Below are positions 1 to 9,997 of a DNA stretch of 64,000 nucleotides, piece after piece. Each line of letters starts with the position of its first letter. The first letter of the stretch is position 1. The stretch covers positions 37,407,512-37,471,511 of the forward strand of contig OZ020306.1 in NCBI GenBank assembly GCA_963971305.1. Direction: 5' to 3'. Source of the DNA: Arcuatula senhousia. Taxonomy: Eukaryota > Mollusca > Bivalvia > Mytilida > Mytilidae. The position numbers and the translations under genes were made by a program. A model generated the notes under the pieces. The model did not search any database, was not told the origin of the DNA, and saw nothing but the letters and a program-made list of their open reading frames with translations.

Positions 1-2501
1 CACATCAAAAATAAATTGGTGTAGGTTTTCTACCCATGAATCGCTCTTTGCATGATTCTTATAAAAAGTGGAACTTAAATCTACACAGACATGACAGAAA
101 GGTCCTTTCCAATAAAATTGTCCAGTCTATTTAGTAATATGGAGTAGGCATTGCCTAAATGCGAGCATAGCTAAAAGGGACTACGTTTTGTAACGTTTAT
201 ATGATGTATTTGGGGCGAGATGGTATGGGGCGATTAAGCTTCGAGACACGTTAGTTTCGTACGTGCATATAACCAAGACGAAACGAGCAGCTTATGTGTT
301 TTTATTATTTTAAGAATATTATTTTCTTGTAAAAAGCGCAATTTATTATTTTTTAAGCATTATTTCTTTTCTTGTAAATTATTTTAACATTCACTCCGGT
401 CCTGTAAAAATAATAACCCTTTCCGGACCATAAAAAATCTAAATCAGCATTAGCAAATTTCTCGCGGAAACAAATACCGTAGAGCTCTCCGCTCGAGCGG
501 GCACTTCGCTATGCTCGCTATAATATATTGTTTGTTATGAGTTGATATAAACATGTGCATGAAATTGTTGGTAAAACTTATTTCAGAGGCCCGTTTACAA
601 ACTTTTCCTAACAATTTTTTTTATAACTGTCAAACTGTTACTTCTGCTTAAAAGGGCATCCTTGTACTATGGATACAGTCCTAAGATTTTTCTAGGGCTG
701 AACATGGTCGATAACTGCTGTGCTGAATAACACCACGTCCAGTGTGTAACAATTTCACCATTTAATGCATAATTTTGATTTTCTTCCGCCAAACATTTTT
801 AATTTATTGCTGCTGAGCGAGGTGTTGGTACTTCTTAGAATATTCATATACAGCAAAACCAATAATATAATGTACCGTTTGTTTTTACCTCCGCAATGGT
901 AGGATTATGCAATTATTTCGGTTATTTTTTCAAGTTCAATTATTTTTTGTCATGGCTTGAAACAATGTAAGATTGCTCGTATGGCATTAAAACAATTTGA
1001 TGTAATTTTGATTTACCTTAGCAGAGTTTGTCGAAACAATATTTTATGCTAACAAACTATTGTTTAATTGAACATAAAGGAATACAAGATTAGCTTTTCA
1101 AAAAAGCTAGTGTCAGGCCATGGCGATTTTATGTTAGTTTCATATTTTGATATAAAGAACTGTTTTCAAGTTAAATTTTTAATAAACGCTGTAAATCAAT
1201 CATTTCAAATATTCCATTTAAAACGATATGCTCATATTACAAAATATTTATTCAAAAGAAAGATTGAAGGTTGGTCCCTCCCCAGGTTGATTCGTTCTCA
1301 GTTGTTCCGTCCGTAGTATCTCCGTCCTCTAGTTGATCCGACCTCTTGTTTTAGATGGTCCGTCGCATTTTTGATACAATGAAATATAAATATAAAGTGA
1401 AACGCACTTTTTCATAGAAAAAAACGCTACAATTGTTTTAAAAAGGATGCTGTAAGAAAATTCTTTTCTGTTGGTCCAGGGCAAGAAAATTGTATTGCTG
1501 TGATTTTTTAAAGCGTTAATAGTTTGTAATAGAAACCTTCAACAATGAAACAAGCGATCAGTCTATGGAGACTTTAGACAAGGACACAATAATTAAGCAA
1601 CAAAACATGAAAATAAGTTACATATGACATAAAGTTTTTTGTACCGTTAAAGCTAAGGTCAAGTCAAATTAAATCGCTTATTTCTCTCTCTTTAAAACAT
1701 TTGAACTGTACTATAAACTCTAAAGGTAGGTTGGGCAGGTTGCACAGTTCACGTTTTAATATTGTTGTTTATTTTTTGTCTTTTATATATGGGGAAAGCA
1801 AAACAACTATTGAATGGGCCCGGGATAAACAATACATATATTAGCAATCAAAAGTTATAAATAGGTCCTTATATTTATTTTATAAATAGCTGCGAGTCTT
1901 CAGTAATGGGAATAGCTATTAAATAACTGATGCAGTCGCCTTGATACAAACATTTAATGTATATTTGTTTATAATCCACATTTATTAACTGAAATTGACT
2001 TTGTTTAACTATTTCAAATGATTTTTAATAGCTATGTTAATTAATTTTGAGCTCCAACGTTGACATGGTAGATATGATACTTTTTGCTTTCATCGATTTC
2101 TATAACTAGGTCATTCCACCATGTCCATTTTCAAAGAAATCTTGTTCATATAAATTGTACTTCCTGTAAATCAGTGTTTTCAAGCGCGGTCATCTCAAGA
2201 TATTTACATTTTCTGAAAAGACTTTTCTTTACCAAAAGAAGTTTTTGAGATTATGTGACATGTTTATAGAAAACATTTTTCAATTTTGTTATTCTAAATT
2301 TGGTTTAGCTTTGAAAATATTTATCAGTAAGTTTTAATGTAGAAAAAAACGTTTATGGTTTTGAAACATACAAATTATTAATTTGGTAGGGAAGATCTGA
2401 AAATTTTACTTTCTTTCTTAATACAATATTAATAACAGTCAGCTAGTAATTCATAGATTTTTGAGAGGTGCCTAGATTAAAAGCATGGTTACAACCGTAT
2501 A
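1..2501. other. AT-rich non-coding flank, nothing recognised
   Basis: I see no exon with convincing splice sites, no conserved protein motif and no RNA gene here. The open frames are short and low in complexity. The stretch is AT-rich with homopolymer runs. It could be intergenic DNA or an intron of a gene starting outside the window. Confidence 0.5.
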
Positions 2502-2523
2502 TGTCAGGCCCGAGGGCCTGACA
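2502..2523. repeat. perfect 10-bp-stem hairpin
   Basis: TGTCAGGCCC is followed by GA and then its exact reverse complement. Similar GC-rich hairpins mark the ends of other interspersed elements in this window (for example at 45693 and 52634). It is probably the terminal hairpin of an otherwise eroded element, because I could not find a matching body. Confidence 0.6.
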
Positions 2524-3346
2524 ATAATATAATGATATCTTAATTTATCGGAAAACGTTGGTTGAATTTCATTGACAAAATTTGGCATTTTTATTAGGTT
2601 TCATTTTATAATCGTCGATTCCAAATGACAGTTTAATTCTCCCTTGTCTTTGCTTGATATCACTTTATCATTAGGGTGTTGGTTGAATTTCTAATTGTAC
2701 AAAGTTATAATGCGATTTTTTTTATATAGAAAATATTATCATGGTATCTAATGTTTACAGAATATAAGGTTGAGTATTTACACTTTCATTGCGTTTGTTA
2801 GCCAGGGGCCAGGTTTTCGAAAGAATCACAAAGTTGGTCGTAAGATACATCGCATGTCGTAAGTTACAACCACGTTACGATGGTCATACGACTCGTAGTA
2901 TCATGTAAAACAAAGCTATCACAACATGATCATTGGCGTGATCATGTTATGACCATCGCAAATCGATTAAACAAGTATAAATCAACAGAATTAAATGATT
3001 TAAAAAGGATTGTCGATATATACAATTATTTTATGGTCGATTCTTATATGAAATAATGAATTTCTTTAAAAAATTATCATAAAAACAAACTTTCACAACT
3101 TACAACGAACATGGCATGTTCTTAAATACAGATAATAACAAGAAGCAAGAATATTCATTTTATATTATGGTGTACATGGATCAATTAAATCTTAAACAGT
3201 ATTCAACTTATACCTATTATAGAAGGCCTAAGCATGTACGAGCGTTAAAGTTCCAGCGATTGCTTCTGCATGCTTCTGATAAGCAAGGGTAATGCATAGA
3301 AGTATAAATAGACTTGTAACTTAAATAAAGTGTATAGTCAGTCAAA

Positions 3347-3753
3347 ATGAGCAAGAGGCGAAACCCAAATTTTACTGCACAGGAGATTGAGGTATTGTTA
3401 GAAGAAGTGGAGAAGCATAAAGGCTTACTCTTCAGTAAGCTATCCAATGTTGCTACAAATTCAGCAAAGCAAAAGAAATGGGAAGCAATTTGCAATTCTG
3501 TTAATGCTTCAACAGACTCCGGCCACACACGATCGATAGAAGAGATCAGACAAAAGTGGACATGCTACATGAGCAGCTCCAAGAAAAAGATTTCAGCATT
3601 AAGACGAGAAAGCCGCAAGACAGGAGGTGGGCCATCTAGTGAAACTCCAAGCATTTCCAATCTTGATGAAATGGTGGCCAGCATCATCGGTGACACGCCA
3701 ATCGAAGGCATTGAAGGTGGAATAGATACGTTAGAATTTGCCAAGAAACCATG
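3347..3753 (+). pseudogene. Myb/SANT-like DNA-binding protein of Harbinger, exon 1
   Basis: The frame opens with MSKRRNPNFTAQEIEVLLEE and has the spaced tryptophans and basic helices of a Myb/SANT-like (Myb_DNA-bind_5 type) domain: KKWEAICNSVN near residue 45 and IRQKWTCYMSSSKKK near residue 67. In Harbinger elements this partner protein helps carry the transposase to the nucleus and to the element ends. The frame runs into a stop at 3755-3757, but GTAACC at 3754 is a plausible donor. Joining it to an acceptor at 6018 would keep the frame into a coiled-coil C-terminus. Exon 1 itself looks intact and the damage lies in the next exon. The splice join is an inference. Confidence 0.75.
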
Positions 3754-3810
3754 GTAACCTGTCGTTACATCACCTATGCAAGGTATTTATTAATCTTAAC
3801 TTCCCCTTTT

Positions 3811-5342
3811 TAGCTCACCTGGACCGAAGGTCCATGTGAGCTTTTACCATCACTTTGCGTCCGTCGTCGTCGTCGTCGTCTGTCGTCGTCTGTCGTCGTC
3901 TGTCGTCGTCTGTAAACAATTTTTCAAACGTTAACTTGTCCGACACCATAAGTCCAATTGCAACCAAACTTGGTATAGTTGTTTAGTGGCATTATGTGTA
4001 CAAAACTATCGTTCGGATTTTTGATTCGTAAAAAAACATGGCCGCCATGGCTAAAAATAGAACAGGGGGGTCAAATACAGTTTTTTGCAAATAACTCAAA
4101 AACGGTCACAGATATCAAAATTCTGGCATAGGGTTAAAGTGATCAGCACCTCAAGATCTACCTGCCCAGAAATTTTCAAGAAGATCCAACAACTGATGTA
4201 GGAGTTATTGCCCTTTTTCAGGATTTTTTCAAAATTTTGCACTTATTTAGCTCCATATCTTGAAAACTATACAAGATATTTTAAAAATTCAAATTGCATA
4301 TGATTGAGCACATCAAGATCTACATTTCATGTAATAAGATCAAAGCTGTAGAACCATTTCTTTTAGGAGTTATGGCCCTTAAAGTGTCAAAATTTACCGT
4401 TTTTCATTACTTTTCCCCTGAATTTCAAAGATTAACTTGTCTGACCCCATATATCCAACTTCAACCAAACTTGGCACAGTTGTTTCATAGCATATATGCT
4501 ACAATTCTATTGTTTGGATTTTTGATTTGTCAAAAAATATGGCCACCATGGCTAAAAATAGAATATAGGTGTAAATTGCAGTTTTTTGCTAATAACTCAA
4601 AAATGGTTACAGATATCAAAATTCTCATGGGAGACAAAAGTGATCAGCATCTCAAGATCTTCCTGCTTTCAAAGTTTCAAGAAGATCCAACAACCGATGG
4701 AGGAGTTATTGCCCTTTTTTGGATTTTTTTCAAAATTTTTCACTTGTTTAGCCATATATCTTGAAAACTATACCAGATATTTCAAGAATTTAAATTGCAT
4801 ATGATTAAGCACATCAAGATCTACATTTCATGTATTAAGATCATTTCTTGCAGGAGTTATTGTCCTTAAAACAACAAAATTAACCATTTTTCATTACTTT
4901 TTCCCTGAATTTCAAAGATTAACTTGTCTGACACCGTAAGACCAACTGCATTTTAACTTGGCACACTTGTTTAATAGCTTATATGCTACAACTCTATTGT
5001 TCAGATTTTTGATTTGTCCATGGCTAAAAATGGGTAACTTGCATTTTTTTGCTAATAACTCAAAAATTGTTTGATATCAAAATTTTGCAAGTATCAAAAA
5101 AGATCAGCATATCAAGATCTACCTGTGCTGAAATTTTGGATAAGATCTGACTGCTGATGTGGGATTTATTGCCCTTTTTCCTCATTTTTGCCAAATTTTG
5201 CATTTATTAAGCCCAATATCTTGAAAACTAACCAAGATATTTCAGAAATTTAAATCGCATATGGTTATGCACAATAATATCTACAAAATATATGTGTCTG
5301 TGTAATTCAGGTGAGCGATTCAGGCTCCTGGGAGCCTCTTGT
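3811..5342 (+). mobile_element. hairpin-ended tandem-core element, copy A (long core)
   Basis: It begins with an imperfect hairpin (AGCTCACCTGGACC, GAA, then the complementary arm with one changed base) at 3812-3842. A CGTCGTC microsatellite follows, then about three diverged repeats of roughly 490 bp (units starting near 3925, 4428 and 4915). It ends with CAGGTGAGCGATTC and the hairpin AGGCTCC-TG-GGAGCCT near 5320-5337. No protein is encoded. The layout of terminal hairpin, microsatellite and tandem core resembles pearl-like or Helentron-derived non-autonomous elements of bivalves. That class assignment is inference. It is nested in the Harbinger element. Confidence 0.75.
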
Positions 5343-5476
5343 TATATTCCTATTTTTGTTAAAAGAAATTGACGTTTAAACATATCGCCAGATATAAGGT
5401 TTAAGAATCAAGTACCCTTGTAATTATTAACTTGACAAACTTTAACTTAACTAAACAAATATGGAATTTCTATCTC

Positions 5477-5700
5477 TCAGATTAGTACAGATGTTGGTTT
5501 GTCATAGGGTTTTGTTTTGTCTTCCTCTAACGGAATCGACACACTGAATTGGAAATTTGCAGCATGACAGCTGTGGTTAAGCAAGCAAAAACTGCTTACT
5601 CCCCCGGGGCACATGAGTTCACGACTTGAGTTCGCGTTGTTGATTGCTGTCTGGTTGATTTTATGTAGTTCATGTTTTCTTGTTTTGTACAATGACTAGT
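5477..5700 (+). repeat. fragment of retroelement 3' region (family R2)
   Basis: The stretch has the recurring words of this family in order: a TGTTGGTTTGTCATAGGG block, a tract around ACACTGAATTG, a GCAAGCAAAAACTGCTTACT block and GAGTTCGCGTTGTTGATTG. It matches copies at 15120-15430 and 54405-54650. It is non-coding and diverged. Confidence 0.6.
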
Positions 5701-6018
5701 TCACAATATGGTGCGGTATATAAAATATTTACAGTACAGTTTACATGCAATCTTCGTTTTGCTATTGTATTTGCAACTGTAATCATTTGTGTGCTAACTT
5801 TGGGGAGGGCGCCCTGAAGGGTTGTAAGATTACAAATATTTGTGCATTTTGAATCAAGTTACCGCTTTGATTTGCAAATAAAAAAACAGTTGCAGCATGT
5901 TCCTGTTGAACCGATTCTTCGTTATATATTGTGTCATGTATACAAGTCGCTGAACGACATTTTCAAATACGTAAGTATTCCTGTAATGACTTTTATGTTG
6001 TTTTATAGGCACATCCAG

Positions 6019-6384
6019 CAGTTTTATAAGATTGGACGATAATGATGATTCGGAGCCTGACACCAGTAAGAAACGACCTTCACCAGTAGACCGAAGAAGG
6101 CTTTATCTCTATCTCCAAGCAATAACGAATCAGCAACCTTGGTGGACATAGAAAGAAAGAGGCTGAACATTGAGGAAAAGAAGCTTGTAATTAAGAAACA
6201 GCGAATAGAGATAGAGAAACAAAAGGTTTCTTTAACGCAAGAACTGGTGTAGATAGAAAAAGAACGCCTTGAAGTGGAAAGCAGACGATTCTTGTTAGAA
6301 CAGGCTAAACAACAATTGTATCTTGCCCAACTACAGTCTACCATGCCACAGCTGTCTTCAAGTCTAACAGACAGTACACATTAA
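6019..6384 (+). pseudogene. Harbinger Myb-like protein, broken C-terminal exon
   Basis: After an acidic stretch (LDDNDDSEPDTSKKRPSP) the frame is lost near 6090-6100. It resumes in another frame as a strongly charged coiled coil rich in ERKRLNIEEKK-like heptads. This is the usual C-terminus of Harbinger Myb-like proteins. A TAG at 6250-6252 interrupts it before the normal-looking end at TAA 6382-6384. Two independent lesions show it is no longer functional. The start at 6019 follows an AG that keeps phase with the donor at 3754, but other acceptors nearby are possible. Confidence 0.65.
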
Positions 6385-6699
6385 ATGTTTATCTCTGTCT
6401 CTGTCTGATTTTTATTTTTTCTTCTGTGAAATTTTATATAGTAAATGATTTACCTAATGTACATGTGCATGCAGCAGTACATCAAAAGTAGTACATGTAA
6501 TTGTCCTTCTATCCATGGCCACAGCTTCTTTAAAACATCTGTATGTTTAAACATTAAACTTTCACAGAATCTTTTGTCATATACTTGTATATCTAAAGAG
6601 TGTTTCCAAATTGGCTGTTTTGTAAATAAAGTAGTTTTGGAATAAGTGTACGTGACACAATCTACATGTATACAATATATGTATTTAAAAAAAAACAGC

Positions 6700-6795
6700 C
6701 ATCATTCAAATGTCCAACGCCCGGAAAGTCAAAGACAAAACCAGTAGACACAAATAAAAACAGCAAGAAGATTTAAACACACCAAATGACGACGA
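6700..6795 (-). repeat. short family R2 fragment
   Basis: The words AAAGTCAAAGACAAAACCAG and TAGACACAAATAAAAACAGC match the antisense form of the family R2 tail seen at 30360-30420. It lies between the two Harbinger genes and has no coding content. Confidence 0.45.
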
Positions 6796-6851
6796 TTACA
6801 AACATTATACGAGTTTCTCTTGATCATAACCTAACAGTACATCGCTTAGTC

Positions 6852-7974
6852 TTACTTCATATTGTTTACAAAAAGATAAAAAAACAAGATGATGTTTAGA
6901 TAAATACGAAAACGTCCATTAATAAGTCTCCTCCTGGTTTCCGCCCCGTCATTCAAGTTTCCACAGTATCGGAGTCCTTGAATATGACCACCGTCAGCTG
7001 GGTCATCATCTCCTTGCATCAAAGGTATCCCATTGTCAATGCACATGTTGTGGAGTGTGCAAACTGCAACAGTAATATCACAGCATGTTAGGGGCTTATA
7101 AAGCAACGTTCCTGCACTGTTGTCAATGCATCTGAAACGAGCCTTAAGAACTCCAAAACTTCTTTCAACTACAGATCTTGAACGCATATGTGCAGCATTA
7201 TAGTGTTGCTCGGATGGAGTAGTTGGATTAATAACTGGCGTCATCAACCACGGGCGCAAAGGATATCCACTATCTCCAAGCAACCATCCGATCTCTATCT
7301 CTCTGTTGTCAAACATATCACACAATGTTGAGTTTCGGAGAATAAATGAGTCATGTGTTGCTCCTGGCCATCTAGCCACAACATTCAAAAATCTAAGTTT
7401 TGAATCACAAACTGCCTGCACATTAACAGAGTGATAATTTTTCCTGTTCACATATAGATGTTTGTCTGTTGTTGGTGCCTTAATTCTTACATGAGTACAG
7501 TCAATAGCACCTACGAAGTTTGGAAAGTGTGCAATGTCATTAAATCCATGCATAATACCACGCAGCTCTCTATTGTCTGTCGGCATACGGATGTAGTCAC
7601 TACAAACCCTTTTAAGACAAGCGGTAACGTCTCTAGTAATCTTTGACACACTAGGTCTTGAAATATTGTGTACATCGGCATTAACCATTTGAAAGCTACC
7701 TGTTGCAAAAAAATCGAAGCGCCACCATTACTTGAAACGAGACTGGGAATGCATTTGATCTTTTGGTTTGACGTGGAAGGTCGTTTTCAAGCATTCTACA
7801 TAGGTTTAAAATCAACGGTCGTGATAATCGATACCTTCGAACAATATCATCATCGTCCATGTAATCCAGTGGGCTGTCTCTGTCCCGTAAAATTCTATTT
7901 CGACGAATATTGCCTTGTCGTCTTTGAAAATACATGTAAGCAGCAGCCATTTTAAATGTTGCATTACCCGTCAT
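6852..7974 (-). pseudogene. Harbinger transposase (HARBI1-like), frameshifted
   Basis: This is a DDE-type nuclease that would cut and paste the surrounding element. Reading leftwards from 7974, the first 92 codons match the HARBI1 N-terminus (DDDDIVRRYRLSR, then MVALRF). The catalytic part follows at 7688-6852 with the three acidic blocks in order: VGAIDCTHV, LLGDSGYPLRPW and SVVERSFGVLKARF. The parts are in different frames. A run of seven A on the plus strand (7707-7713) has one base too many, so the frame hits a stop within six codons. Apart from this the domain looks complete and about the usual length of 350-370 residues. The single lesion suggests recent inactivation, or a sequencing error in the homopolymer. 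No host HARBI1 function is implied. Confidence 0.88.
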
Positions 7975-8229
7975 AAATTAGTATTATACTTGTGACCATC
8001 ATATCTCATTACAACCATCTTACAACACCTTCGAATGTGTCGTAACTTTTTGACAAATATTGCGATGCATCGCAATTTACGATCCTTTCGAAAACACAGT
8101 TTAAGACTGCGAAGTACCGTAAGACCATCTTTCGACGTGTCGCAATCGTAAGATACCTTCGAAAACCTGGCCCAAGAACTATTTGGTCATTATAAACGAA
8201 CTTTTTAGTCTTTTTCACCGGTGATGTAC

Positions 8230-8325
8230 CCAGAGACCGTACTCATCATTCAATTTTGTTAGTTAATGTGTCAACTTCTTTCCTCTTTCCTCGCCCCTGA
8301 AGAAGGACGCGAGATTTGAAAATTT
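8230..8325 (+). repeat. possible Penelope-like 3' end fragment
   Basis: The words CCCCTGAAGAAGGAC followed by a GA-rich stretch and AAAATTT parallel the region just after the Penelope-like coding remnant at 17920-17955 (CCCCCGAAGAAGGACTTTA). Only this short segment is alike, so it is a weak call. Confidence 0.35.
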
Positions 8326-8537
8326 ACACTTTATTGCTGTTTTTTTAACCTTTAAGTAGATTTATGTATTTGGCTTTAACCTTCTAAACAATAATTTTAT
8401 TTACTCATTTACAATCAACAGCACTTTCCTTGGTAGATGGTTTGCATCGATAAATGATCCAGAGCTAAAGATTAAAACACAACTGACCCAACATGCTTAC
8501 CGTCAATCTTGGATTTACATCTCGAATTTGATCCTAA

Positions 8538-9575
8538 GATCTCAATGGAAGAGGGAGGTTTGGCGCCATAAAACCTGGTTTAACCCACCACTTCTTAAGA
8601 AGTGCCTGTACCAAGTCAGGACCATTGCGATCTTTAGTTCTTCTGGTTTTGTGTTTGTCTCAAATAAAAAATACAACAAAGTTCCAGACAAAAGCTTCTT
8701 AATTTTGTTCATGATAATTGTCATATCCTATACGTCCTATTATGTTCGACTTATCAAACCTAATTCCAATAAAATGTTACAGTGTCACACTATTTTACGT
8801 ACCTATAAATTATGTATTAAGCAAATTTTACAGTGTCACACTATTCTATGCAACTATATATATTATGGGCTTGAAGATCGCAATGGAAAAGGGAGGTTTG
8901 GCGCCGTAAAACTTGGTTAAACCCACAATTTCGTTTGAAATGCCTGTACCAAGTCAGGACCATTGCGATCCACCAATTCTCCGGTATGACTGATTCGTTT
9001 TTGTCATTTTCTCTGGACTATGAGATTGATCATTCAAGTTCGGTAGTTTTGTTATTACCTTTATTGACCCGCACCGGAGGGTCATCTTTGTACAAAAATG
9101 TTCGATAAATGAGACGATACTAATTTTAAAATTATTTTTCCCTGATAACATACCTACTTCACTGCATACGTTGTCATTCTTTACAAATTATCCGATATGC
9201 AAGGGCTGGTACACATTTTCGGACTTTTTTATTTGACACCACTATCTGTGATCGACTGAAATCTAACGGTTATTGGACAATATGTCTTATAAGATCCCTA
9301 AAAAAATCCTTTTTTGGTAATAGGAAAAAATCAAAATTGTGATAGACGAAATGGTTAGTGATTGTTTTGATTTGTATTTGGCACGTTGTTGTACTGAGAT
9401 GATCATCTTAATATACATTTATGTCTTTTTGTTAAGTAACTTCCAGACCCAAAGATCGCAATGGGAAGCTAAGGAAGGCGGGGTGTGGGTTGGCGTGTCA
9501 TTAAACCTGGTATAACCTATTACTAATATTTCTATTGAAATACCTAAACGTAGTCATTATCATAGCGATCTTCAA
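8538..9575 (+). repeat. three copies of a GATCGCAATGG inverted-end unit
   Basis: Units of about 100 bp at 8538-8634, 8876-8970 and, more diverged, 9452-9575 start with GATCGCAATGG or a variant and end with CCATTGCGATC, so each is a small inverted repeat. The shared interior runs through a GGGAGGTTTGGCGCC block to a TGCCTGTACCAAGTCAGGAC block. A fourth copy lies inverted at 29538-29632. They are probably very small non-autonomous elements or fragments of one. Confidence 0.6.
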
Positions 9576-9942
9576 TTTCCCCGGTATGTCTTTGTTATGT
9601 CATTTCTCATAGACATTTGAGATTGATATTCAAAGTTCAGCAACTTTGTTATTTTCGTTATTTTTCCAATAATCAATCCCTCTACTATACCATTTTGTAA
9701 ATATTTCATGGCTGTAAAATAGAAGCTTGAATATATAATACCGCGAATATAAACGATTAGGTAAGGTTTGGTTTGTGAATTTTTTTTAAAGTATCAGTAA
9801 CAGGTGATACAAAATGTGCACTACAAATGAAAATAAGTCAAATTTAAGTATGTCATCTGCCTGTAATTCAATCAGCTACATACCAACCAACAGATCACGA
9901 TACATTTATACCTTAACAGGAAGCTATTAAATAATTGTGAAT

Positions 9943-9997
9943 ATGAACGTGATAATGGTTACGGTTCTCACAAAAATACTTTTTTGTATTTTTGATG
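9943..9997 (+). CDS. receptor exon 1: signal peptide
   Basis: The ATG follows an in-frame TAA 13 bases upstream. It encodes MNVIMVTVLTKILFCIFD, a hydrophobic core with one lysine. It stops at a consensus donor GTAAGT (9998) in phase 1. Joined to exon 2 it continues AVLAG-NID, giving a plausible signal peptidase site after residue 22 or 23. That the join completes the cleavage region is good evidence that exons 1 and 2 belong together despite a 12.3-kb intron. Untranslated upstream exons could exist. Confidence 0.8.

Larger units (their letters stand above)
2806..8173. mobile_element. PIF/Harbinger-type DNA transposon, degenerate
   Basis: The two ends are a perfect 16-bp inverted repeat, GGGCCAGGTTTTCGAA at 2806-2821 and its complement at 8158-8173. 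Subterminal DNA on both sides is rich in CGTAAGATAC-like words, typical of transposase binding sites. Inside are the two genes expected of Harbinger elements in convergent order: a Myb/SANT-like protein on plus and a HARBI1-like DDE transposase on minus. The 3-bp flanks (cag and aag) differ by one base, so a target duplication is not proven. The element is dead: the transposase is frameshifted and the Myb gene has a frameshift and a stop. A second repeat (3811-5342) sits inside the Myb gene's presumed intron. Confidence 0.85.
8174..9942. other. non-coding stretch upstream of the receptor gene
   Basis: It holds small repeats (listed separately) and AT-rich DNA. The promoter of the receptor gene should lie in its right part or further upstream if there is a 5' untranslated exon. 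I see no convincing TATA box or initiator at a fixed distance. An in-frame TAA at 9928-9930 closes the frame just before the start codon at 9943. Confidence 0.45.

Noticed and set aside
1068..1316. 82-codon frame as a gene
   Set aside because: AT-rich with no domain, no splice context and no similarity I recognise.
2803..8176. A 3-bp Harbinger target duplication
   Set aside because: The flanks are cag and aag, one base apart, and not the usual TWA-type target, so it was not claimed.
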